A stretch of 64,000 nucleotides of DNA from contig JAKJHU010000050.1 of assembly GCA_022316685.1 (NCBI GenBank), positions 129,974 through 193,973 of the forward strand, read 5' to 3'. The notes below the pieces were generated by a model, which saw only the letters and a program-made list of their open reading frames with translations, was not told the DNA's origin and did no database searches. The translations under genes were made by a program, and so were the position numbers. This stretch comes from Progne subis subis (Eukaryota; Chordata; Aves; Passeriformes; Hirundinidae). Positions within the stretch are counted from its first letter, which is position 1. Every line of letters begins with the position of its first letter. Positions 1-9,628 of this stretch are shown here, piece by piece.

Positions 1-1350
1 GAAGTGCACCAGATCATTCTGAGATAATTTTGTGGTCAGAAGTCCACCACTGTTTGAAAAGCACTTGGTCACCATGTGGGTTAGGCACAGGACCTAGGAG
101 AGACAATTCTTTAATGGCAGGAGGAAACCAGGTTTGGTGTATGTAAGTTTGTACCAAAAGGCACAGAACAGTTGTGCAGGCAGTTGAATTGAGACTCCAC
201 CAACTGTATCAGGAATTTAGACACCTACTCTCTTAGGTACCAACTATCCTAATATGCTCATATTTACATAGTTAACCTCTAACCGAATGTTCCCTTTAAT
301 GTCCTTGAAAATTTGCCAGGTTTGGCTAGATTGATGAAAGAGTCCCTATAGAGAATATCTGAGGGCATAAAACCAGTATAAAGCTTTGGTTTCCAAGGTC
401 TGCAAAACAATCTGCATAGAAAGCACTCAGAAGAGAATGTCAGAATTCGAGTTGCCTTCATCTGTCTCCCTCATGTGAATACACTGATGGTATATTTTTT
501 AATTACATAGTCACATTTTTTTCCCCAGAGGACCTCTACTTCATTCAGTGAGCAGATGAAACATTGCTCATTTAATGAGCAGCAGTTCAGTATTTTGTTT
601 TCTCCTTATTCTTCACTGTGCAGCTCTAGGCCTTATTTATTGCACACAATTATAACACTGCTCAGAAGACAGAGTTATTAATTTCCTCATGGGCTTTTCT
701 GTGTAACTCATCTCTATAATGCATTCATTTCCACAGCACCCTTTCAAAACGCTTTCTCTATTCACAGCTGAGATGTTATGCTTGGAGAGATTAAAGTCCA
801 CAGTATCCACAAATATGAAGTGGCCAATTTGAGTCACTAGGCAAATTATTTTTTTCAAGGACTTAACATTGCTTCACATTTATAAGCTCTGTACACATCC
901 CTGTTGGTATTGTCCTTGCAGAGTGCTCATCATTCCTGTAAATCAGATGCCAGGAATTAGCTAAGTACTTACAAATAAAATAAAATCAGTAAACCATCAT
1001 AAAAAAAAATATATTGGCTTGTGTGCCTTGATTAACATTGTAGGCTTCTTGACAAATCTACCTCAGTTTTCCATCCATCTTCTTCACCAGCTTGCTTGTT
1101 CTCTGTCCCACTTACCTGAGTTAATCTTAGTTTTCCTTCTGACCTCCCATTTAAATTCAGTCTCTTAAAGGAAACATAAAGCAGCAGAAGTCACTGAAGA
1201 CTTCTCAAAGCCTTGGTAAAACTTAATTTTTTTCTTCAATGCCTAGAAAGGCTGTTTGTGGCAGAACTTGGACACAGATAGAAAAATTCTCAGAGATACA
1301 GGATTTCTATCACTGTCTCTGGCGTGCTGAAGGGGTTTGGGTTTGTGGGT
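1..1350. other. AT-rich non-coding DNA, nothing recognised
   Basis: No exon, RNA gene or known repeat could be supported here. The open frames on both strands are short, overlap in several frames and show no family resemblance. Old diverged repeats could be hidden. Confidence 0.5.
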
Positions 1351-1381
1351 ATGAGTCAATGAGCCATGTTAAATTACAGAA
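1351..1381 (+). repeat. 31-bp exact repeat, copy 1
   Basis: This 31-base segment, beginning ATGAGTCAATGAGCC, occurs again without mismatch at 15051-15081, immediately after the 5S rRNA pseudogene. The flanks of the two copies do not match. It is the same orientation in both places and about 13.7 kb apart. It may be the source of the second copy, or both may derive from a dispersed repeat I do not recognise. Confidence 0.85.
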
Positions 1382-2732
1382 GTACTGTACATAGACATAA
1401 AGTACTACTACCCTTTCTCATCTTTAGCACTTCACCCTAGTAGGTGCCATAGGAATTTGGAAAAGCAAAGATGACAACGGCTGCTTGGCTCTCTCCAGCT
1501 AATTCCCTGAACAAAAGTGTATTTTGTCTATGCACGTAGATGTTCTTGAGAAGCCCAATCCTGTCTTTCATTTCTTCAGCTCTCCCACTTCTTTTTGTCT
1601 TTTCCAGCCTTCCTCACTTACAGAAGAATGGCTTTTTTGCTATCACCAAGGCAACCAAACACAAGACTGGACTCTGTTCAGCACAGTCTACATCTATCAT
1701 GTGCCTCCCACGACATTTCAGCTGAGCAATATTTAAACCATACTAAGAAATCAAGAGCCATTTGGTGCCATTCCCATGAAGATGGTGTAAGAGGATATTG
1801 ATTTTGAAATTTGATACAGATAACCCTCAGCACTTTCCATCCCTACCAGCCATGGATATCTGCCCCACATCTCAAACAGCTGCCTCTTGTTTCAGGCTCC
1901 TTCACAAAGAACTGTCTGTTTCCTTTGGCACCATTTCTCTCCAGCTTTGACAAGATCCATTAAATATGGAGATTAATATTATGAAAATCATATCAAATGG
2001 CAGCTCACTAAGGCCTCTTCCAAAAACCAGAGATATCTCAAAAAATACAAATCTTGAGAGTCTTCTATGGAGTTTCTCTAGGGACACTTACAAATAGTGA
2101 AGCAATGGTCATATTTTCTTCAAGAAAAAAAAGAAATTTGACATATAAAGAGACAATTCTGACAGGATTGCAAGTATAGCACTTTAGTATAGCAAACTTT
2201 GCTGTAATTTAGAAAATATTGTAAATGCAGAATAGAAAAGAAATTATAGTAGAAGTGAGAGTGACTAACAGTTTCCATGATTCTATGCTAGCTAAAGCCT
2301 GGTAGATAAAGTCTCAGAAGTAAAAACCTTCAAACTGAGAGGATATTGAAAGGAGAGTATAAAGAAGCAGCTCCCCACAGTGAATATAAATAATGAATGC
2401 TGATTAATGAATATGCTAAAAAAATAATGACTAAAGGTAAAAGAAGACATCAGTTATATCAAAGATGATGAGAAACATTTCATTTAGTTGTTTGGAAGCT
2501 TATGCAATCAGTACAAAATGCTCCAGACTGAGAGTTAAACAAAAGCTCTGGAAGAACAAATATCTATTGACACAGGAGTTACTGAGTTAATTTCACCCTG
2601 GTGGTGTTCATTTCATTCTGCTGGTGTTGATCTGTGTTAATACCTTGTGAGAACAGATTCCTTGTTAGTTTTTGCTGGAAAATGAGAAAAGCCTCATTGA
2701 GTAAATAACTGAAAGATAATGTCTATGATCTC
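1382..2732. other. AT-rich non-coding DNA, nothing recognised
   Basis: No gene, RNA or mobile element is supported. Frames around 1524-1801 overlap each other in three frames and look like chance openings in T/C-rich DNA. Confidence 0.5.
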
Positions 2733-2763
<31 letters not shown>

Positions 2764-3127
2764 GGAGAGGTAGGGAAAAGGGAAAAGGGAAAAGGGAAAA
2801 GGGGGAAGGGGGAAGGGAAGGGAAGGGAAGGGAAGGGAAGGGAAGGGAAGGGAAGGGAAGGGAAGGGAAGGGAAGGGAAGGGAAGGGAAGGGAAGGGAAG
2901 GGAAGGGAAGGGAAGGGAAGGGAAGGGAAGGGAAGGGAAGGGAAGGGAAGGGAAGGGAAGGGAAGGGAAGGGAAGGAAGGGAAGGGAAGGGAAGGGAAGG
3001 GAAGGGAAGGGAAGGGAAGGGAAGGGAAGGGAAGGGAAGGGAAGGGAAGGAGGGAAGGGAAGGGAAGGGAAGGGAAGGGAAGGGAAGGGAAGGGAAGGGA
3101 AGGGGGAAAAGAAAAGAAGGGGGAAAA
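2733..3127 (+). repeat. Pure-purine (GGGAA)n satellite with A-run head
   Basis: 395 bases on the plus strand contain no pyrimidine. The tract starts with a run of about 28 A, passes through GGGAAAA-type units, then becomes a nearly perfect GGGAA array from about 2810 to 3103, interrupted near 2974 and 3048 where one G or A is lost or gained. The A-run followed by a satellite is what a retrotransposon poly(A) tail that expanded into a microsatellite looks like, although no element body is recognisable upstream. Long mirror-like purine tracts can form triplex DNA. The open frames through it, rich in Gly-Lys-Arg-Glu on one strand and Ser-Leu-Pro-Phe on the other, are artefacts of the repeat. Confidence 0.97.
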
Positions 3128-4255
3128 TGAGAAAAAGGAGAAAAAATCAGGAAGTGAAGGAGAAAAGGAAAAAGAAAGGGAAAGAAAGAAAGAAATTTCA
3201 ACAATCAAATTGTATTTTATGAAGAAAAACACTGTGACAACAAAAGCAACGAAGTCCAGTCCAGTAATCATTTAAATCAGCTGAGAACCTTCCTTATTTT
3301 GTCACTGACTTTGAATCTGGACTGAGGCTACAAACGGATACAACACACCAGAAATAAAGGTCCTGTGGAAGGGAACGAAAAGGCAACTGAATTGCACTTG
3401 GTGGAACATGACTTCTAAAGCATTTCCCAGTTGGTTGTCCACTCTTTATTTAAAGGATTGAGATTCCAGAAGTGAAATATTTGCAGTCAAGGGATCAAAT
3501 CCTCTGGACCTTATGACCAAACAGTGTCCCAAATCTGAACCATCTGAGGGCTGTTCCTCACTCAGCTGTGCAGATTTCTAGTTCCGATTACACCAGCTCA
3601 GCCTTTTGTAGGATGAAGGGAATATTTTCTAATTGGTCTACACCAACTTTTCAAAATGGCCAGCAGTCAATGAATTTCCCGTTACAACTGAATAAAGGAA
3701 GTTTGAAGCCTTCAACAAATTGCTTTATACAAGGTGAAAAATATTGACACTGAAACTGAATTGTTTGGTGAACTACCAAGCACCCTAGCTGTCAATAACA
3801 GCAAAGACATGGTTATCTTCTCTATGCTTTATTGTGCCTGTTCTTTTAAAGTATTTTGACCTTGATTGATCCTCCCCTGCTATTGGGAAAAGGTTTGATC
3901 AGTAATCTCATAATGCAAACTGTTGAGCAGCACTGAAATTATTTGATAATCTGCATAATGATTTTAGTGTGTTGATGAAAGAAGGTAACTCAAGAGGGCA
4001 TATCTGAAAACACCACTGCTCTGCCCAGCTACCATAAAATACATCAGCTTATCAAGCAATTCAGGGTGCGGTTGGCCCTTCTGCTTGGAATATAATTATG
4101 GTGCCATTGATTGAACACATGGCAGCACAAAACTGTTAAGGAGAGGTAGATCAGTTGGGATAAATGGCAAGCTTGTCTGCTACTTGCACCTTCGAAGCTG
4201 GAAATTGCCAAAGTTATAGTGGACGAAAAGACAGATAAAATAATTTTGTTTCACC
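3128..4255. other. AT-rich flank of the provirus, nothing recognised
   Basis: A purine-rich shoulder of the satellite continues to about 3195, then ordinary AT-rich DNA runs up to the proviral insertion site. No gene or repeat family is recognised. Confidence 0.5.
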
Positions 4256-4261
4256 ATAACT
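4256..4261 (+). repeat. Target site duplication of outer provirus, left copy (ATAACT)
   Basis: ATAACT lies directly before the TG end of the left LTR and again directly after the right LTR at 14388-14393. A 6-bp duplication is usual for class II (beta- and alpharetrovirus-like) integrases. It shows that the two LTRs belong to one integration event and that no later rearrangement has swapped a flank. Confidence 0.9.
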
Positions 4262-4599
4262 TGTAGCCTTCCCCATGAGATCAGACGGCCGCCGATGACA
4301 AAATAAGAGAGTCTATTCCTGGCTCCTTTGGGATATTACAGCTTTATTCACATGTCCTACTTTGTTTGCTGAACTGTCCCGATCGCTCCCCGGTCCCGAG
4401 TGTCCCCGGCCCCTCACCCGCTGTGGCTTTTTCCCCCAGGGGGGCAGGGCCCATGGGCGAGACCCAGAGGCATCACCCAATCAGGTTCAGAAGGAGGGGG
4501 GTGGAAACCGGACCCAGCCCAAGGGGGATGGGCACCAGTCAGACAGAGACAGATATAAAAGAACACCATAAATATAGACCCAATCAATGCATTACAATA
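4262..4599 (-). repeat. 3' LTR of outer provirus
   Basis: 338 bases that match 14050-14387 at about 98 percent by eye. Read on the minus strand it is the downstream LTR. On that strand an AATAAA polyadenylation signal lies at 4343-4348. It has a GC-rich middle containing long C and G runs. The first bases of U3 differ from the other LTR (4597-4599), so the inner edge is less certain than the outer edge, which is fixed by the target duplication. Confidence 0.93.
4343..4348 (-). promoter_or_regulatory. LTR polyadenylation signal (AATAAA)
   Basis: AATAAA on the minus strand, in the LTR at the end of the outer provirus. The matching signal in the other LTR is at 14131-14136. In the 3' LTR this is the copy expected to end the genomic transcript. 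Confidence 0.7.
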
Positions 4600-4613
4600 T
4601 TTCCCCTTTTCTT
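4600..4613 (-). promoter_or_regulatory. Polypurine tract of outer provirus
   Basis: On the minus strand this reads as a run of A and G with a central GGGG, immediately before the 3' LTR. This is the position and composition of the purine tract that primes plus-strand DNA synthesis in retroviruses. Confidence 0.8.
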
Positions 4614-4731
4614 ATTAAATTAAGGAGGAGGACTCGATTTGTGGGAGATACTCAGAGTTTGGCCCTTGAGTACCTTTAAAGTTGCAAAATAATAACCTTT
4701 AGGACAAACAAAACTGTCTAGAAAAACACTG

Positions 4732-5325
4732 TTAAGGAATGACAATAATTAGAAGGAGAAGGTTCGGCACTTTCTCCTCCTCCAGGCAGCACTGGCCACT
4801 TGTGGAGCCTCTGCAGGTGTTTTTGTGATTTTTGGGGATGAAGGGTTTCACCCACTTGGCTGGCACCCACTTGGGACCTGAGGGAGTGGACACGCAGGCG
4901 TACCCATGACCCCAGGTGATCAGATCATGAGGACCCTCTGTTCCCCTGGTTGCTGGATCCTTTATCATTACCGGTGGCTTTGCTTTCAGCAGCAGTTGGC
5001 AGTTCTCTCTGAAATGGTGCACAATTGGTGGGTTAAGATTGTCAAACGTACAATTTAAAAAGTTTAGAGTGAACAGGGCCTTGGACAACTGGATTTGGGG
5101 TGTTTCTAATTTTAGAGACTGATGTTGTTGGCTGAGGACCCTTTTGAGATTTTGGTGGGTCCTTTCCATGATGGCCTGACCTGTCGGGGAGTAGGGGATG
5201 CCTATTTTGTGCTCTACTCCCCATTGCTGCAGGAAGCTTCTGAACTCCTTGGATGTGTATGTGGGTCCATTATCAGTTTTTATTGATTTGGGGATGCCCA
5301 GGAAGGAGAAAGCCTGTATTAGATG
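4732..5325 (-). pseudogene. pol: Integrase, C-terminal half (outer provirus)
   Basis: Minus-strand frames that continue the integrase from the RNase H-integrase block at 5326. The frame at 4732-5169 opens at MERTHQNLKR, which fits the helix carrying the third catalytic acid of the DDE triad. Its end holds a Gly-Tyr-Ala-Cys and Lys-Trp-Val-Pro-Ala-Lys-Trp-Val segment typical of the SH3-like C-terminal DNA-binding domain of class II integrases. A frame change separates it from the upstream core: the 5326 frame ends in a stop just after the first part of the core, and the middle of the core is read in other frames around 5042-5325. Family knowledge gives the function, joining viral DNA to host DNA; here it is broken. 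Confidence 0.85.
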
Positions 5326-6543
5326 TTAAATGGCATCACTAGACTTCTCCCCTGTGTGGGCAGAGGCATAGACAGCTCCAGAGAAGGTGTCTACAGATAC
5401 GTGGACATACCTTTGCCTACCAAAGGACATGATGTGGGTCACGTCTGTCTGCCATACCTCACAGCTGTTCAATCCCCTGGGGCTTGCTCCTGCACTCAGG
5501 GCTGGGAGTGCATGTTGCTGGCACGAGGGACACATTGACACAATTGCCTGAGCCTGTTCCCGAGTTAGATGGAACTGGCGGACGAGGCCTGGTGCATTCT
5601 GGTGAAAAAGCTGATGGCTGATTTTGGCTTGTTCGAAGATGTCTGGGAGTGGGGCCATCTCCACAGGCGCAGCAAGAGCATCAGCCCTTCTGTTGCCCTC
5701 GGCTATGAATCCTGGTAAATCGGTGTGTGATCTGATGTGCATCACATAAAATTGTTGCTTTCGGTGGGAGATCAGATTTACTAGTTTCCAGAGCAAGTTG
5801 AAAAGTGCAGAATTGGAGACCTCACTCAGTACAGCTTGTTCAGCTCTGGATACTACACCTGCTACATAGGCCGAATCTGTGACCAAATTGAATGGTTCAG
5901 GAAATTTTTCAAAAGTTCTAACAACTGCAGCCAACTCAGCTACCTGAGGTGATCCTTCCACCTTGACAATATCTTTTTCCCACTGCTGAGTTTGAGGATT
6001 TTCCCATGTTATTACTGGTTTATGAGATGTTCCAGATGCATCTGTAAAAACGGTTAAAGCCTATAAAGGCCTCCTACTCTGAACACTTTTTAATGATAAT
6101 TTGAACTGAATTTGTTCTCTAAATAATTTGTGAGCAGGCTGATGAATTGAAATTTGACCTGTGTAGCTCTCCAGAGCAAACTGCAAAGCTTCATTTTCAT
6201 GAATCAGGTGCTCCAACATTGCTTTTGTGATTTGGCCCGAGTTTACCTCAACTGGGATGCGCATACACTCAAAATCACTTCCTGCCAACTCCCTGATCCA
6301 GGTCCCGGCTTTCCGGATCAATTCTGCTACCAGTTCCTGTGGCCTGGTCATTCTTTTGGACTGGTGGTGACGGAGGAAAACCCACTCTATTATTAAGAGG
6401 GGATCCCTACAGTCTTTGTCCTTTGTTGATTTTTCCACTCTTTCCCACTGAAAAATCATCCCATGTAAGTGTGGCAATTTGCCTAAAATGATGAATTTAA
6501 ATGGCAATTCTGATTTGCACCTGTTGGCCTGTCTGGTGGCCAT
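5326..6543 (-). pseudogene. pol: RT connection, RNase H and integrase N-terminus (outer provirus)
   Basis: One reading frame on the minus strand, open except for a single in-frame TAG at 6061-6063. The first part (6061-6543) is the RT connection region. After the stop, RNase H shows a TDASG motif near 6038-6050, then AELAAVV, TDSAYVAG and SHT...NRRADALA, supplying the Asp, Glu, Asp and Asp metal ligands and the active-site His. The integrase zinc domain follows with His-X3-His and Cys-X2-Cys (residues 116, 120, 144 and 147 counted from 5961), then QTDVTH, the first catalytic Asp of the core. The frame ends at 5326 with a stop within the core. The amber codon and that frame change are the only breaks seen over 1.2 kb. 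Confidence 0.92.
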
Positions 6544-6649
6544 ACAGTCCTGTACCTTTTCTAGGGCTGTTCTTGCCTCTTGGGTGAGGGTCCTCGGAGA
6601 ACTTAGCTCCTCTCCCCCTTTTAAAAGATTAAAGAGGGGGTCTAGGTCT

Positions 6650-6916
6650 TCAGTCTTGGCTAGGCTTCAGACCTAGCCAAGGTCTTACCCAATTTAAGGA
6701 GCCACACAACTGCTGGACATCTGCTAAGGTCCTGGTGTTATTTTTGACAACCAATTTTTGCGGCACAATGGTCTGCTTACCAGTCTCCAGACCCACGTAC
6801 TTCCAAGGTGGCATCCTTTGAATCTTTTCCTCCTGAAGCTCAAACCCTGCAGCAATCAAAGAATTGATTGTCAGGTCAAGTGCAGTGGGACAGTAAGTCA
6901 TCACTTGGGGGCACAC
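6650..6916 (-). pseudogene. pol: Reverse transcriptase thumb region (outer provirus)
   Basis: A minus-strand frame with KYVGLETG, a TIVPQKL segment and LADVQQLCGSLNWVRPWLG. This is the usual arrangement after the YMDD palm, where the thumb ends in a Gly-x-Leu-Asn-Trp-x-Arg-Pro motif. It is in a different frame from the palm (start 7320) and from the connection region (start 6543), so two frameshifts bound it: one near 6910, straight after the palm, and one between 6543 and 6650, where a tandem-like repeat of a Leu-Ala-Lys stretch sits. The enzyme it came from copies viral RNA into DNA. Confidence 0.85.
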
Positions 6917-7496
6917 ACGAGCACATCATCCATGTAGTGCAGGATGATGGCTTCTCCTACAGCTGCACGCACTGGGGACAGCAGGGAAGAGAGGTACCAC
7001 TGACAAATAGATGGCGAGTTTTTCATCCCTTGGGGAAGAAATTTCCAGTGGTATCTTTTCCTCGGGGCTTCTTGGTTGAGGGTAGGAACTGAGAAGGCGA
7101 AATGTGGGGCATCATCAGGGTGTAGAGGGATCTGGAAAAAACAATCTTTGATATCAATAATTGCCAAATTCCAATTTTGGGGGGAGCATTGCCGGGGATG
7201 GCATCCCTGGTTGGAGAGAACCCATGTCCTCAATGACATTATTAATTTGACAGAGACCTGTGGAGGAGCTGCCACTTGCCTTTTTTTGCCTTTTTTATAA
7301 CAAAGACTGGGGAATTCCATGGAGATATGGTTTCTACAATGTGGCCTTTAGCTAGCTGTTCATCCACTAGCTCCTGGAGTGCCTTCAGTTTTTCTTTACT
7401 GAGCGGCCACTGCTCTACCCAGACTGGTGAATCAGTTTTCCAATTGAGTTTCTGGGTAGGGTGCTCTTCAGTGGCCGCAGCTTGAAAAACCAGGGG
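6917..7496 (-). pseudogene. pol: Reverse transcriptase fingers and palm (outer provirus)
   Basis: The frame starting at 7320 holds the RT signature in order: IIDIKDCFFQIPL (motif A), FLPQGMKNSP (motif B) and HYMDDVLV, with YMDD encoded at 6925-6936. The catalytic aspartates are intact. Upstream, 7321-7490, the fingers region with a TEEHP start and [10 protein letters not shown] is still recognisable but in another frame; the switch falls in two A/G homopolymer runs at about 7280-7300. The left end of this block is where the inner provirus was inserted, so the RT start is separated from the protease by 3.2 kb. Confidence 0.92.
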
Positions 7497-7793
7497 TGTG
7501 GGAGATTAGGGACAGGCTGGTCGGAAGATATCGCGTTGTACGGGTAGACAGAACCCCTCCCTCAACACTTAGTTGTTTAGTGTCCTTGATAAGGTAAGCA
7601 ACACGTAACTTGTAACGTAAGCAGACGGATGTGATGTAGCAAACAGAGGTTTTATAACTCCATGTAATCAGTTAATAAAACTGCCATTTAGCCATCCACC
7701 ACACTGTTGTCTGTGAGCTGGTGGCCCGAGCAGCCTGGGTGTGGCTGCCGTGTTGTTCCTGAACCAGGTCGCTACACCTCAGCAGAGGCAGCA
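7497..7793 (+). repeat. 5' LTR of inner provirus
   Basis: Starts TGTGGGAGATT and ends GAGGCAGCA, two bases before the primer binding site. It matches 10439-10733 with 16 substitutions and 4 single-base gaps by hand alignment. A TTTATAA box-like element at about 7650 is followed within 30 bases by AATAAA at 7674-7679, so the R region must be very short or start elsewhere. Confidence 0.92.
7674..7679 (+). promoter_or_regulatory. LTR polyadenylation signal (AATAAA)
   Basis: AATAAA in the inner 5' LTR. The same signal is at 10614-10619 in the 3' LTR, where it would end the proviral transcript. Confidence 0.65.
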
Positions 7794-7795
7794 AG

Positions 7796-7813
7796 TGGTG
7801 CCGAAACCCGGGA
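7796..7813 (+). promoter_or_regulatory. Primer binding site, tRNA-Phe type
   Basis: TGGTGCCGAAACCCGGGA lies two bases after the 5' LTR. It is complementary to the 3' end of vertebrate tRNA-Phe, including the CCA tail; I compared it with the tRNA from general knowledge. All 18 positions agree. A Phe primer differs from the Trp primer of classical alpharetroviruses and the Lys primers of betaretroviruses. Confidence 0.85.
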
Positions 7814-7911
7814 GCCGCCCGGGAGAGTGGGAGTCGCCTGGACGGGTGAACTGACGGCCGAGCGGCAGGGCCAGCTTGGCGGGGGGGGATGCCCCCGGAC
7901 CAACAAGGAGG

Positions 7912-8323
7912 ATGGAAGCCCTCATGAAGGTCGTATCTCAGATTCATAAACAGTGGGGGATTGATTGTAAAGCAAAAGATTTTACCCTCGTAGTGACGAG
8001 GCTTTTGCAACTTAAAGTCATTGACCGACCGGTGGATATTCTCCACCCAGATATATGGGGTCAATGCACGAAAGCTCTTGCCGAAGACACAATGTCTTCC
8101 AGCTTGGGGAAAAATCTTAAGGCATGGGGAAAAATCATGCAAGCAAAAGGCTCTGCAAGAGCAGGAGACCTGGAAAGCTGCACAAAATTGTCTAAGATTT
8201 ATGCCGCAGCTCGGTGTAGCAGCAGCAATGCAGGCTGTTTCAGAGAGAGCTTTTTCAGAGGATTATCAGAGCGTGGAAAAATGTGGTCTGAAGGTCGATG
8301 ACTGTGCTAAGGGCTGCTGCTAA
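7912..8323 (+). pseudogene. gag: gag, matrix region (inner provirus)
   Basis: The frame from the ATG at 7912 begins MEALMKVVSQIHKQWG and contains LLQLKVIDRPVDI and a KAWGKIM segment. This resembles the N-terminal matrix domain of alpharetrovirus Gag, a membrane-binding helical domain, and there is no Gly at position 2. After about 8145 the related sequence moves to another frame (8145-8320, with QEQETWKAAQ and CLRFMPQLGVAAAMQA), then near 8300 to a third. Two frameshifts therefore break it. An upstream in-frame ATG at 7876 exists; I prefer 7912 because of the match to the family start. Family assignment is by eye only. Confidence 0.7.
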
Positions 8324-8975
8324 GGTTGATTCTGCCGACTGCAGAGACTTGGAGGAGCAAAATCTCCCTCCAAAGTCTTCAAGCCCAGAATTACCTGCTG
8401 AAGGAAAAAGACAAGCAAAATTGTTTTGGGATAGTTTAGCTGAGGAAGCCAGGAATATTGCCAGGAATTCTGCCGCGGGATCGCTGGTAGGGGGGGCTGA
8501 GGAGGAACCCCCACCCTATGCAGCAATGGGTTGCATTGGATCCCTGGGAGAAAACAGGAATGTAGTTGGACTGGAACATTTGTTAGATAACGGGGAGACG
8601 GAAAACAAAGAAGGTCTTTTAAATAGTGTGCCTATTGCCAACAAAAACAAAGACAGTTTGTTTGATAACACGGACTCATGCGAGCAGAAGAAGGGGGGAG
8701 AAGTCAAAGGGGGAATTAAAGCTAATCTTTGCCAAAAAGATTCTTTTAAGGCACACAGTTTAAAGGGGGGAAGAAAGGGGCGGCTCAGCCCTGAGAGAAA
8801 GGGGCGGGGGCCCAAAGGGAAAGGACGGCCCAGCCCTGAGGGAAAGGGGCGGGGTCGGAGCCCAACCAAAGGCTCCGGAGCCTGGAAGCAGCCAGTCAGT
8901 CGTCTTCCGGCTCTGAATCGGACTCTAGCTCACATGACTGGGACTCTGGCTCCGGCTCTGACAAAGAGGAAATAA
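8324..8975 (+). pseudogene. gag: gag, late-domain and basic-repeat region (inner provirus)
   Basis: A plus-strand frame from about 8298 to 8975. It carries EEEPPPYAAM, whose PPPY (8508-8519) is a classic late-budding motif that recruits NEDD4-type ubiquitin ligases. Toward the end it becomes highly basic with repeated KGR-SPE-KGRG units encoded by a duplicated DNA segment (about 8765-8860). I do not see the capsid major homology region or a capsid domain of normal size, so part of gag seems to be missing as well. A frame change near 8870-8890 leads into the next fragment. Confidence 0.65.
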
Positions 8976-9157
8976 CAGTATATAAAATTAGTAACAACAA
9001 TGTTTCTACTTGGGTTGAGGGGAAGTCAGAAAAAGAACGAACTCCTCTCACAGACTGGAAGAAGATAAAAATGGCATGCTTTAAATGCAGCCAGGCATTT
9101 AAATTGGCCAAACATGCAAATTATCAGACTCCTACCTTCAGTACCCCGATCAATTAA
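8880..9157 (+). pseudogene. gag-like downstream fragment with Ser/Asp-rich tract (inner provirus)
   Basis: In a different frame from the preceding block, the DNA encodes a Ser/Asp/Gly-rich stretch (SGSESDSSSHDWDSGSGSD), then an acidic-basic segment and a short MACFKCSQAF. The Cys-X2-Cys could be the start of a zinc knuckle but the His and last Cys are not in place. It ends in TAA at 9155-9157. It may be the tail of gag before the deletion that removed pol. Function is not clear. Confidence 0.4.
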
Positions 9158-9159
9158 AC

Positions 9160-9282
9160 CCTATCAGAATTCTCACAGCATGCAGACACAGGAGAGAGGC
9201 CACACCTGGCACCTCCTCCTCCTCCAGTCCTTTAGCTATTTACCAAAAACCTAAGTCAGATCCTTACAATCCGTTTCTTAGT
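9160..9282 (+). other. Region of the gag-env deletion junction (inner provirus)
   Basis: Between the last gag-like frame and the first env-like frame there are only about 120 bases, where a complete provirus would carry several kilobases of protease and pol. No RT or integrase motif is seen in any frame. The exact breakpoint cannot be placed without a related complete element. Confidence 0.6.
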
Positions 9283-9483
9283 GTGTTAAATGCTACCTTT
9301 TTGTTGTTGAACCAATCCAATCCACACTTTACAAAATCATGCTGGTTATGTTATAATGCAGAACCTCCTTTTTATGAGGGCGTTGCCCTTGATGCTCTTG
9401 AATATTCTGCAGCAGATAATCCACACAACTGTAGGTGGGACACCCCCCAGAGAGAAATTACCCTGAGTCAAGTCAGAGGCTGA
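9283..9483 (+). pseudogene. env: env surface subunit fragment with CWLC motif (inner provirus)
   Basis: A 66-codon frame with FTKSCWLCYNAEPPFYEG. CWLC (9340-9351) is the Cys-X2-Cys motif of gamma-type retroviral surface subunits, which pairs with the CX6CC motif of the transmembrane subunit. The receptor-binding part that would normally make up most of this subunit is not recognisable; the next 150 bases contain stops in each frame. It is a remnant. Confidence 0.7.
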
Positions 9484-9628
9484 GGCAAGTGCTTTGGCAG
9501 TGTAACCTTAGCAAAGCAGATGGGAAATATCTGTGCTGAGTTCATCCAATCTAGCCAAAAGACTGATAAGTGGGCAGTTCCATTCGTACCAGGAATGTCG
9601 GTCTGTCAACAATCTGGGATAACCCCCT

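Noticed and set aside
2719..3271. Long open frames on both strands (Gly-Lys-Arg-Glu-rich and Ser-Leu-Pro-Phe-rich)
   Set aside because: They are translations of the GGGAA satellite; open in several frames at once with no unique content.
4554..4560. TATAAAA box on the plus strand of the outer LTR
   Set aside because: It points opposite to the provirus; with no evidence of transcription I do not call it a promoter.
4362..4623. Plus-strand open frames in the left LTR (and 14018-14408 in the right LTR)
   Set aside because: They lie in the LTR on the strand opposite to the provirus and owe their length to GC-rich sequence; both copies are shadows of the repeat.
6154..7485. Plus-strand frames over the pol region
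   Set aside because: Antisense shadows of the minus-strand RT and RNase H, which carry the real motifs.
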